Below are positions 7,782 through 15,124 of a DNA stretch of 18,985 nt, piece after piece; position 1 is the first letter of the stretch; each line of letters begins with the position of its first letter. The notes beneath the pieces were generated by a model that saw only the letters and a list, made by a program, of their open reading frames with translations, was not told where the DNA came from and made no database searches. Where the stretch lies: the NCBI GenBank assembly GCA_964349885.1, contig CAYGIQ010000039.1:1-18985 (forward strand), read 5' to 3'. The position numbers and the translations under genes are program-made. This DNA is from UBA1413 sp964349885. GTDB taxonomy: Bacteria; Bacteroidota; Bacteroidia; Bacteroidales; Prolixibacteraceae.

Positions 7782-9209
7782 TTAGAGTCTCACGCCTGTT
7801 GTTCCTCCCGCTGCAAGCTCTATGTCGTGCGGCGTGTTGTTCTCCCAGTTGCCATGTGTAAAATCGGGTATATCGATGGGCGCCGATCGATTTGCCACCG
7901 ACCATTCGCTTAGCGGGGCAACCACGCTCCATGCGGCGGCATCATAAACATCCATGTCGACCGGCAGTCCGTTGCGCAGACAGTCGATCAGTCTCCAGTC
8001 CATCAAAAAATCCATCCCACCATGTCCACCCACTGTTTCAGCCATGCTGCGCATACGTTTTACAATTTCAGGGTTGTACTCCTTCTCCAGCTGTACCATT
8101 GCATCATCCTGAATCCACCCCCTGTGGTCGGTTGCAATCTTTCCGGGCAAAGGATATTTTTGGGCCGTGGCAAGGGTACCGCTAACCAGATGAATTCTGG
8201 AATAAGGCCTTGGTGAGGTAACGTCGTGTTGAATCAATATGGTCTGCCCCCTGACCGTTTTAATGGTGGTGGTATTCATATTTCCTCTGAAGGTGGCTTG
8301 GGTAAATTGCCGGAAATATTCATCGTCTGCCGCCAATCTTTTGGCATGCTCCTTCATCATAAAGTCGTTCGTAGAAACCGACACCAGATATTCCATGCGG
8401 TTGCCACGGTTGATGTTCATTATCTGGGCTACCGGTCCAAGGCCATGGGTTGGATAGAGGCTACCGTTTCGCGACATATTCTCCTGAAGGCGCCAGCTTC
8501 GATCGGGTTTTCCCCTGAAAAACAGACTCTCCCCTATGTCATGAATGTAAGCTCCCTCACAATGGATGATTTCGCCAAAGAAACCATTTCTAGCTAGGTT
8601 CAGGGTTAACAGTTCAAAGAAGTCGTAACAGCAATTTTCCAACATAACACAATGTTTGCGGGTTCGTTCCGACGTTTCGACCAATTTCCAGCAATCCGAA
8701 ACAGAGGTAGCTGCCGGAATTTCGGTGGCCACGTGCTTGCCTTGCTCCATTGCATAAAGAGCAATCGGCGCATGAAGCGACCATGGCGTGGTGATGTATA
8801 TCAGGTCGATGTCGTCGCGCCTGCAAAGATCCATCCAAGCCTCCTCGCTCCCTCCATATATGATGGGGTTGTGCCCGGATGTCCGTATTCGCTCCCGGGC
8901 TGCTTCGGCTTTTTCGGTTACCACATCGCAAAATGCTTTCAGCTCAACCCCTTCAATGTAGCTTAACCTCGTAACCGCTCCGCTTCCGCGTGAGCCCATT
9001 CCCACAATGCCAATCCTTACAACATCGATTGGAGGTGCGGCATAACCCGACATATTGAAGAGTGCCGCAGAGGATTGCATGGCCTCCCGTCGGATGTGTG
9101 TGAGTGCTTCGGAAGACGATTGACCTGCATTCTGTGGTTGGCATCCACCCAGCATACCTATGCTGGCGGCACCTGATAGTTTCAAAAAATTACGACGATT
9201 GGTTTGCAT
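7782..9209 (-). CDS. GH109-family NAD-dependent glycosidase, Tat-exported lipoprotein
   Basis: A 475-aa member of glycoside hydrolase family 109. Characterised members (e.g. Elizabethkingia alpha-N-acetylgalactosaminidase) cleave via transient oxidation by bound NAD+, with no net redox change. Seen here: a twin-arginine signal (N-R5-R6-N-F-L-K), lipobox LGGC (Cys23), a Rossmann motif G70-M-G-S-R-G75, TEIPAA in place of the EKP motif of ordinary Gfo/Idh/MocA enzymes, an LENCCYDFFELLTLNLAR segment and the GGHGGMDF signature. Tat export fits the need to load NAD+ before crossing the membrane. It is the first gene of the operon with the dehydrogenase and sulfatase, and is divergent from the PLC/P1-like gene. 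GH109 assignment is firm; alpha-GalNAc specificity is inferred from the family, where other activities also exist. Confidence 0.92.
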   Translation of the reverse strand: MQTNRRNFLKLSGAASIGMLGGCQPQNAGQSSSEALTHIRREAMQSSAALFNMSGYAAPPIDVVRIGIVGMGSRGSGAVTRLSYIEGVELKAFCDVVTEKAEAARERIRTSGHNPIIYGGSEEAWMDLCRRDDIDLIYITTPWSLHAPIALYAMEQGKHVATEIPAATSVSDCWKLVETSERTRKHCVMLENCCYDFFELLTLNLARNGFFGEIIHCEGAYIHDIGESLFFRGKPDRSWRLQENMSRNGSLYPTHGLGPVAQIMNINRGNRMEYLVSVSTNDFMMKEHAKRLAADDEYFRQFTQATFRGNMNTTTIKTVRGQTILIQHDVTSPRPYSRIHLVSGTLATAQKYPLPGKIATDHRGWIQDDAMVQLEKEYNPEIVKRMRSMAETVGGHGGMDFLMDWRLIDCLRNGLPVDMDVYDAAAWSVVAPLSEWSVANRSAPIDIPDFTHGNWENNTPHDIELAAGGTTGVRL

Positions 9210-9281
9210 TGACGTAGAGGTATTTAATTGTATTCAACAACCGGCTTGCCATATTGGGCATCGTAGATCTATTTAAAGAAA

Positions 9282-9295
9282 ACACAAATTTGTGT
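9282..9295. promoter_or_regulatory. 14-bp perfect palindrome in the GH109/PLC-like divergent region
   Basis: ACACAAATTTGTGT is a perfect dyad, 73 nt upstream of the GH109 start and about 125 nt upstream of the -7 box of the divergent gene. Its size and symmetry suit a dimeric regulator. It is the only notable structure, besides the -7 box at 9418, in the roughly 310-nt gap between the two genes. No TAnnTTTG box was found for GH109 itself. Confidence 0.35.
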
Positions 9296-9417
9296 GAAAT
9301 CCAATGGTTGTAATCTTCTGAAGGGTTTCGGTTGTATTAAAAATTTCAAAAATGACTCACAGCAGCTGACTTCCCAACAGGAAACAACCAGCAATCGTAG
9401 TGTATTGGGTAATGCGC

Positions 9418-9425
9418 TATCTTTG
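9418..9425 (+). promoter_or_regulatory. -7 box (TAnnTTTG) upstream of the PLC/P1-like gene
   Basis: TATCTTTG is a full match to the Bacteroidota -7 consensus. It would start transcription near 9430. No TTG-type -33 element is evident at the normal distance. The predicted leader is about 90 nt to the ATG at 9521, or about 25 nt to the in-frame ATG at 9455. Confidence 0.45.
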
Positions 9426-9520
9426 AAGGAACAAACCTACAAACGGAGCCAGCCATGGAGAATCAACCCAGAACCAGCAACATCGGATGTGACAGGCCAC
9501 CATTCCGGATTGATTTTCGA

Positions 9521-10867
9521 ATGTATAAAACAACTGTTCTGACCATACTCCTGCTGGTTGGGTTACACCAACCTGCAGCGGCTTGGTCTGAGCACCCTTT
9601 ATTGGTAAGGCCAGCCCTGGAAAGACTTCCCTTTTGGAAAGAGATTCCCCAAGTTGAGGTAAAAAGTCTTGAGACGTTTTTGCTTGAAACGGAATCCTCC
9701 TTAGCACTCTTTTTGGCAGAGCACGAAATCTGGTCCAAACAACATCTGCCCAATTACAAAGCGTGTCCGAAGGAGATTCAATTTGCAGCTACAGGAAACC
9801 GCGAGGATATCCGACTTCGGTTTCTTACCGCCATCAGGATCAATCCCAATGCCAAAATCCCACTCTATTTACACCTTTTGCCACACGATAATGCTGATGG
9901 GAAAATGGCGGCAGACCCACGCGAGATTACCACCCTGATGGACATCTCCACCATGCAGCAGAGTCGCTACATCTGGATCACAGCAGGAGACATGGCAAAT
10001 CCGCTGGATGTGCTGGTTTCAGCCACCGACGAACCCGATTATGGATTTGACCTTGGACTTTTCGAAGACAATCAAACAGCATATGGCAAAAAGTATGGTT
10101 TTGGAAACCAACCATTTGGCAATCCAAATCTGGAGTATTCCAGTCAGGCTCCATTTCATATGGGATTCTATCACGAAAAAAGGATTCTCTACACTTTTGG
10201 CCCCTTCTTGAAAGAGAACTATATAGATTACCGAATTTTCCTGTACAAGGCCCTTTCGGAATTTGCTTTTGCCAACCAACAGCCATACTGGGGTTGGCGG
10301 TTTCTGGGTTGGGGAATGCATTATGTAGGCGATGTGTCGATGCCCTATCATATGAAGCCACTGCCCGGGGTGAGTGCCTTACGCATGATCTGGATCAATC
10401 TGAAGGCGATGATGGGAAAACCAAGAGCGCGCGACCATGCCGTACAACTGGTTTCAAATCGGCATACCATTTTTGAAGATTATCAGCTACAGTTGATACG
10501 CAAAGCCCATCACAACCAGCAAACCGATCATCCGTTTTTTAGGGCACTAAGGCAGCCCTCGAAAGCAGATAAATACAGCCCAGACTTCCTGATGCAGCAT
10601 GCTTCGCAGAACTCTGCAAAATCTTCGAAGAAGCTGGATGCAACTCTTGCTGCCTCTGTCCCATACCGGTTTGTTTCGGATCCTACGGTTGAAGTAAGCG
10701 GTCATCCCGAATCTGGTATGATTTCGGAAATTGTTATTAAAGAGTCGGGGCACAGCGCCGATTCCTTGCTTACCGATGCAATTGCTGAAAGGTTGCAGGC
10801 CTTTGGTGCAGAGATCCGTTCATTCTTATACACCATTCTGGACAATACCGAAATGGTCCTTAAATGA
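9521..10867 (+). CDS. Secreted phospholipase C/P1 nuclease-superfamily zinc hydrolase
   Basis: A 448-aa exported protein. The signal peptide (MYKTTVL, hydrophobic core, PAAA) would be cleaved directly before Trp22. In phospholipase C and P1/S1 nucleases the mature N-terminal Trp is a zinc ligand through its backbone, so this fits well. The second family hallmark is H267-Y-V-G-D271-V-S-M-P-Y-H277, the H-x-x-G-D-x-x-x-P-x-H zinc motif, preceded by a helical region with many Trp/Tyr/Phe residues. Known relatives cleave phosphodiesters in lipids or nucleic acids; the substrate here cannot be told. It is longer than typical members (about 250-300 aa), with an extra C-terminal region of about 150 residues. 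An in-frame ATG at 9455 has a GGAG sequence 6 nt upstream and is an alternative start, but it would add 22 residues before the signal peptide. It is monocistronic and convergent with the TIM-barrel gene. Confidence 0.7.
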   Translation: MYKTTVLTILLLVGLHQPAAAWSEHPLLVRPALERLPFWKEIPQVEVKSLETFLLETESSLALFLAEHEIWSKQHLPNYKACPKEIQFAATGNREDIRLRFLTAIRINPNAKIPLYLHLLPHDNADGKMAADPREITTLMDISTMQQSRYIWITAGDMANPLDVLVSATDEPDYGFDLGLFEDNQTAYGKKYGFGNQPFGNPNLEYSSQAPFHMGFYHEKRILYTFGPFLKENYIDYRIFLYKALSEFAFANQQPYWGWRFLGWGMHYVGDVSMPYHMKPLPGVSALRMIWINLKAMMGKPRARDHAVQLVSNRHTIFEDYQLQLIRKAHHNQQTDHPFFRALRQPSKADKYSPDFLMQHASQNSAKSSKKLDATLAASVPYRFVSDPTVEVSGHPESGMISEIVIKESGHSADSLLTDAIAERLQAFGAEIRSFLYTILDNTEMVLK

Positions 10868-11029
10868 CCCACAGTCATTCGCCTCGTTTGGCTGCATGCC
10901 AGCAGCATAATACAAATAGGTATTCGCAATCCCAACGAAAAACCGCAACAAACTCGTGTGGCTAGCCTCCACTGCTGATTGGCGTCTCCTTTCGTCGGAG
11001 CTATCCAACCATCGGAAAACCTTACCCTT

Positions 11030-11923
11030 TTAGTTGGCAAGCGTTGACAATTGCGCCCGCATGGTTTGCAATGCGACTCCAGCCTGTGTTTCGAGATCAT
11101 CCCAGCGACACTCTACCGACATCGGACCTTTGTAGCCAACCGTTTTCAATGCCTCAAAATAGGGTCTGAAATCTTCATTGTGGGTCCCAGGAGCAGCCCT
11201 TCCCTCCTTTTCGGCAATATGGGTATGGTGAATCAGATGGCCATACTGAAGGATACTTTCAGGCCCCTCGTCGTCCATGAGCATGTGGTAGATATCGGCC
11301 AGCAGTCTGAAATTGGGATGTCCTACCGCTTCCACAATTACGCCACCTTCCGAAACCGAATTGACGAAGTTGGTTTCCCTCTGGTTAAGAGGTTCCAAAA
11401 CCACCACCACCTTGTACTTTTCAGCTATGGGAGCCATGGCTTTCAGCAGTTCAATAAATTGAGCAAGGGCTTCCTCCCTTGGAAAATCCTCGGGAATGGA
11501 CCGAGAACCTCCGCTTCCGAAAACAATATATTCAACCCCAATCATCTCTGCTCGGCGAAAGACTGTCTCCGCGTATTCCAAAATTTCGGGATGAACCGCA
11601 TTCGGACCAACACTTTTTAAACTTCCCGGAATGAAAATATTGCATGCACGTATGGGAAGAGGCGATTGTTTGGCCCGTTCGAGGATCTGCATAAACTCCT
11701 CCTCGCTTTTGGTTGGAACAAGCAGATTCCCTACCGACTCTTCAACAAAGGTATAACCCAATGCTGCCAACATTCCAGCGTTCTCAAAGCGGGTACAAAC
11801 CCCTATTTCGGCTAGAAAATTTTCAGGTTCTGGCTGTTTGCAAGCCATCGTTGTGAATACAAAAATCATTGCCATAAGCATAGGGGAAGGCCATCGCATT
11901 CCCATTTTTTGTTGGTGCAGCAT
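11030..11923 (-). CDS. Xylose isomerase-like TIM-barrel lipoprotein (sugar phosphate isomerase/epimerase family)
   Basis: A protein of 297 aa at most. The N-terminus has a hydrophobic segment and lipobox TMAC (Cys28); starts at 11905 or 11899 would give a shorter, more normal signal peptide. The rest is an AP-endonuclease-2/xylose-isomerase-like barrel with a plausible metal site at the ends of successive strands: Glu177 in VVVLEPLN, Asp210 (with His213) in LLADIYHM, His235 in HHTHIAE and Glu271 in SVECRW. Family members isomerise, epimerise, dehydrate or hydrate sugars. The lipoprotein signal places it in the periplasm, which is unusual for a sugar-phosphate enzyme, so a non-phosphorylated sugar is more likely. 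It begins 2 nt after the stop of the upstream Tat-exported Gfo/Idh/MocA gene, so the two are almost certainly co-expressed and may act in sequence. Confidence 0.85.
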   Translation of the reverse strand: MLHQQKMGMRWPSPMLMAMIFVFTTMACKQPEPENFLAEIGVCTRFENAGMLAALGYTFVEESVGNLLVPTKSEEEFMQILERAKQSPLPIRACNIFIPGSLKSVGPNAVHPEILEYAETVFRRAEMIGVEYIVFGSGGSRSIPEDFPREEALAQFIELLKAMAPIAEKYKVVVVLEPLNQRETNFVNSVSEGGVIVEAVGHPNFRLLADIYHMLMDDEGPESILQYGHLIHHTHIAEKEGRAAPGTHNEDFRPYFEALKTVGYKGPMSVECRWDDLETQAGVALQTMRAQLSTLAN

Positions 11924-11925
11924 AT

Positions 11926-13290
11926 CTATACAATTTCGGGTAAGACATAAGGTGCCCGGTAATCGCGGCTTAGCATGTTGTTGGCTTCACGTTCGCCTTC
12001 TCCAATAAACCGCTCGGCAACTGGGTCGAAGGTAAGCTGACGCCCCAAACGAAATGAAATATTGCCCATGTGGGCGAGTGCAGAGGAGAGATGACCGGTT
12101 TGAACCGGACCGTTTTGTAACGTCATATCGCGGGCACGCATGGCATCGAGCCAGTTTTGAACATGCAGCTCCATTTCGCCAGATTCGGTGCGGGCGGGTC
12201 CTTTCTCTCTGTTGGATCCAAGGTAGGTTTCGTAGGTGCCATAATTTTTAATCACCATATATCCTTTGTCGCCATAGAAAATATTGCCAACACCTGCGCC
12301 ATCTTCAAGGTTGGTATACCAGTGACGGACCTCGAATTGAATCATCTTTTTCTCTTTCGGATAGTGATAGATGGAAGTCTGTACCTCTGGAACCTCTTTG
12401 CAATCATCCCATAAGAATTTACCTCCCATTGAGGTTACTTTCTCGGGAAGCGAAGTGACGCCAAGTCCCCACATGCAAAGATCGGTTTCGTGGATTCCCT
12501 GGTTCCCCACATCGCCATTGCCGTAATTCCAATGCCAGTGCCAGTTGTAATGCACCAAGTTTTCTGTAAATGGAACCAGCGGGGCAGGACCTGTCCAAAG
12601 GTCATAATCCAAACCAGAAGGAATTCTGGAGATTCCCTTATTCCCAATATCGGGCCGCGATCTGAAAACCAGACCACGTGCCATGTATACCTTCCCGATG
12701 AGACCATCCTCGAGATGCTTCACAGCCTCCCGGATAGCAACATTGCTCCGAAGTTGCACTCCATGCTGAACAATCCGGTTGTATTTGTAGGCTGCTTCTA
12801 TCATTTTCTTACCCTCATAAATGTTGTGGGTAGCAGGTTTCTCCACAAAAACATCCTTGCCGGCTTGACATGCCCAAATGGTTTGCAGGGCGTGCCAGTG
12901 ATTCGGGGTGGCCAACATTACAGCGTCAATATCCTTTTTTTCGTAGGTTCTTCTGAAGTCCTGCTCAATGGCTACCTTTTTACCATAGGCGGTTTCAAAC
13001 TCTTTGGCACGCTCTTGAAGAACGTTCATATCGGGATCGCTAAGTTCTACCACTTCAACATTAGATTTGGATGCAAGATCCATAATGCTGCTGATGTGGG
13101 ATTTTCCACGTCCGTTGACTCCCAGAACAGCCACCCGAATACGATCGTTGGCACCTTTGGCCCCCGCTGGAATAATGATTGGTGCTGCGATGGACTCATT
13201 CATAATTCCTGGCGTTACGACAGCCAGTAATGCACCGCCTGAAGCTTGTTTCAGGAATGTTCTTCTAGATGGATTAGTTTGCTCTTTCAT
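11926..13290 (-). CDS. Tat-exported Gfo/Idh/MocA-family oxidoreductase
   Basis: A 454-aa periplasmic dehydrogenase-like protein. It has a twin-arginine signal (S-R9-R10-T-F-L-K) with a hydrophobic stretch and likely cleavage near residue 36, a Rossmann motif G57-V-N-G-R-G62, ATPNHWHALQTIWACQAGKDVFVEKP with EKP at 150-152, and the NGDVGNQGIHETDLCMWGL region of the substrate site. This is the common Bacteroidota/Planctomycetota exported subgroup, whose members pair with isomerase-like TIM barrels and sugar-binding DUF proteins. The cofactor is presumably loaded before Tat export, so it may recycle a tightly held NAD(H). The TIM-barrel gene follows after 2 nt. Upstream, 171 nt separate it from the DUF6807 gene; no clear TAnnTTTG box was found there, so it may be read through from DUF6807. 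Substrate unknown. Confidence 0.92.
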   Translation of the reverse strand: MKEQTNPSRRTFLKQASGGALLAVVTPGIMNESIAAPIIIPAGAKGANDRIRVAVLGVNGRGKSHISSIMDLASKSNVEVVELSDPDMNVLQERAKEFETAYGKKVAIEQDFRRTYEKKDIDAVMLATPNHWHALQTIWACQAGKDVFVEKPATHNIYEGKKMIEAAYKYNRIVQHGVQLRSNVAIREAVKHLEDGLIGKVYMARGLVFRSRPDIGNKGISRIPSGLDYDLWTGPAPLVPFTENLVHYNWHWHWNYGNGDVGNQGIHETDLCMWGLGVTSLPEKVTSMGGKFLWDDCKEVPEVQTSIYHYPKEKKMIQFEVRHWYTNLEDGAGVGNIFYGDKGYMVIKNYGTYETYLGSNREKGPARTESGEMELHVQNWLDAMRARDMTLQNGPVQTGHLSSALAHMGNISFRLGRQLTFDPVAERFIGEGEREANNMLSRDYRAPYVLPEIV

Positions 13291-13461
13291 ATTTTTTAAG
13301 TTTTATTGGTTCTAGTCGATGTAAGTTGTTGTTCGGGGTCGATTTGGACTGCCAATAAACTGCGAACACCTTTATGACCCGTTTCAGCCTATTGGGTTTG
13401 ATATTTCTAAATGTAGCAATGCATGGAGTACAACTATTATTGGTTCCTACTTGTACGACAT

Positions 13462-14484
13462 TCAGAACGAGGTTGAAAATTGGTTTGCCAGCTGGTCAAT
13501 CTGATCGTCGGTAAGATCGCCTCCTACAATCACTTGGTGGCGGAGGGAAATGGTTTCACCGGCCTTAAGTTCGTGCTTTACCTCTTCGCTGTTCTCATCG
13601 ACAGCCCGCCCTGCAAAATTGTTGTGGGCAAAAAGACCGTAACCTCTGGCATGCGACCAAGCAGGATAATTTGGATTTTGTGGATGATCGAGGATCAACA
13701 CTGTTACAATTTCGCCCTCTTTATCGGCTCTCAGGGCCACCCAACCACTGCGTTTGCTCCAAACATCGCCGGCAGTATACCCTTCTGCATTGCGGTACAC
13801 TCCATTCACACCATCGTTGTTTAGCACTGGGACCTCGGTAACGTTGCCACTTGCATCAAGGAACCTGCCCGGACGTTGCGAGGGTTCTTCAAAAGCACGA
13901 TCGACGCGCAATCCCAGCAGTCCCTCCTTGTTTTCGGTGATGACAACCTCGACAGTGGCGGTAAGCTCAGTAATCCGGATGATGGAGCGTGAGAATTCAT
14001 CGCCATCAAACAAATAGGTTGTTTTTTCGACCAAAAGCGTATTGCCATCCGCATCTACCCAGTCGGCATTTACCACCAATCGGCCTTCGGAGTCGCTCGT
14101 TTCAGCTATCTCCTTAAGTTTAATAGAACCATACCTGTGCTTATTTTCGGGGGCAATCGCAAAGGAATTGTTCCAGAAATCGAGTCCGTTAACATCTCCA
14201 AAATTGAGCCAAAGACCAACATGATGGGGATGATCTGTTCTTTCGAAAGGTCTTGGATTCATGGGAAATCCGCGTGTAATGTCTTTTCCTGATGCTGTGA
14301 AAATGGGATACAATACCTGCTTTTCCATATCATCAGGATAGATAAACGAGGTAAATAGGCTGCCCTCAACAAATACGTCGACCTTTTTCTGTTCCGGGTA
14401 AGATTTAAATTCCACAGCGTTTGATATTGGCTTACTGTTACAGGCAGAAAAGATCACAATCAGAAGAATTAGGAGATGTTTCAT
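13462..14484 (-). CDS. DUF6807 (PmoA-like) family lipoprotein
   Basis: A 340-aa protein with a short signal peptide ending in lipobox FSAC (Cys15), so it is probably periplasmic or on a membrane surface. The family hallmark DHPHHVGLW-x-x-FGDVNGLDFWNN is at residues 84-106, with His85, His87 and His88 and the Asp residues as possible metal or sugar contacts. The family was once named after methane oxygenase subunit PmoA, but no link to methane oxidation is implied. In Bacteroidota and Planctomycetota such genes sit next to Gfo/Idh/MocA oxidoreductases and TIM-barrel sugar enzymes, as here. Biochemical function is not established to my knowledge. The frame is open to 14526, but the ATG at 14484 gives a clean lipoprotein signal. 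Confidence 0.85.
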   Translation of the reverse strand: MKHLLILLIVIFSACNSKPISNAVEFKSYPEQKKVDVFVEGSLFTSFIYPDDMEKQVLYPIFTASGKDITRGFPMNPRPFERTDHPHHVGLWLNFGDVNGLDFWNNSFAIAPENKHRYGSIKLKEIAETSDSEGRLVVNADWVDADGNTLLVEKTTYLFDGDEFSRSIIRITELTATVEVVITENKEGLLGLRVDRAFEEPSQRPGRFLDASGNVTEVPVLNNDGVNGVYRNAEGYTAGDVWSKRSGWVALRADKEGEIVTVLILDHPQNPNYPAWSHARGYGLFAHNNFAGRAVDENSEEVKHELKAGETISLRHQVIVGGDLTDDQIDQLANQFSTSF

Positions 14485-14811
14485 ATGCAGAAGTTGTTTT
14501 GTTTCAAAGCAAAGTACTTGGGGCATGAGGTTGATAAACTGCCAAATGGGGATCTATATTATAAAGAATATTTCGATAAAACAGGCCAGAGAAACATAAG
14601 ATCCTTAATTTAACTTCCATCAAAGAAGCTATTCGACTGTTTGAACGATTAAAGAGTGGTGTATAACCATCCATAACACCCTTCATTTCAATATTGTAAA
14701 TGTCTCACAACATACCAATTTTTGATGAAAGCAAAAATAGCGGGACTCTATTTTTGGAGCAAACAACAAATTATCTGGAAATTTGCCTACATCCTGTTAC
14801 GAAAAAGGATA
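14485..14811. other. Intergenic region without a gene
   Basis: This 327-nt AT-rich gap separates the DUF6807 gene from the small helical-protein gene. I see no coding sequence, tRNA or repeat family in it. Its one structured element is the inverted repeat at 14732-14756. The sequence TACTTTG close to the DUF6807 start is one base short of the -7 consensus and may be a weak promoter. Confidence 0.6.
14732..14756 (-). terminator. 9-bp inverted repeat, likely terminator of the 17059-14812 unit
   Basis: CAAAAATAG and CTATTTTTG form a perfect 9-bp stem around a 7-nt GC-rich loop, 55 nt beyond the stop of the small helical-protein gene. Read on the minus strand, the 3' arm carries a run of five T, so the hairpin could stop transcription. 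Each arm is also an exact TAnnTTTG box in outward-facing orientation (minus at 14739-14732, plus at 14749-14756), so a promoter role, for instance for DUF6807 with a long leader, cannot be excluded. Confidence 0.4.
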
Positions 14812-15090
14812 CTACAGCGCCCCAAGTTCCCCAAGCAACCTATCGGCATGCACATAAAGATCTTCTGCCACCTTTCTGAAATGCTGCTTAACCATAGCGG
14901 GGTTGTCCTTGCCGTCGATGTGATTTACTCTGATTCGCAACTCGCGGTGACGAACGATTACTTCCCGGCCTATCGCCATAGCATTCTCCTTTTTATCTGT
15001 AGGTAGTGACTCCATAGTCACCATGCACTCTTCGAGTACGAGCGACAACAAATAATCGATGTCTTTTTTGAGGTTTCTTTTACTCGCCAT
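14812..15090 (-). CDS. Small conserved helical protein of unknown function
   Basis: A 92-aa protein with no signal peptide and no membrane segment. It looks all-helical: a basic start (MASKRNLKKDIDYLL), a Cys in the first helix (LEECMVTM), a central REVIVRHRELRIRVNH stretch and a C-terminal helix ending in LLGELGAL. Small proteins starting MASK/R-x-x-LKK-x-I-x-x-L occur in many Bacteroidota and are generally annotated only as hypothetical; I recall no function. It begins 34 nt after the Ig-like lipoprotein gene on the same strand, so the pair may be co-transcribed, with the inverted repeat at 14732-14756 as the terminator. Confidence 0.7.
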   Translation of the reverse strand: MASKRNLKKDIDYLLSLVLEECMVTMESLPTDKKENAMAIGREVIVRHRELRIRVNHIDGKDNPAMVKQHFRKVAEDLYVHADRLLGELGAL

Positions 15091-15124
15091 AGCTATTTAC
15101 ATTTTACTTGATTGAATCTCTTGT

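Noticed and set aside
7747..7932. Upstream extension of the dehydrogenase frame
   Set aside because: It overlaps the end of the GH109 gene, is rich in Arg and His and precedes the Rossmann fold; the ATG at 7746 fits the family.
13428..13456. GTACAA/TTGTAC inverted repeat between DUF6807 and the Gfo/Idh/MocA gene
   Set aside because: It is only 6 bp with a 17-nt loop and no T-run; a chance match cannot be excluded.
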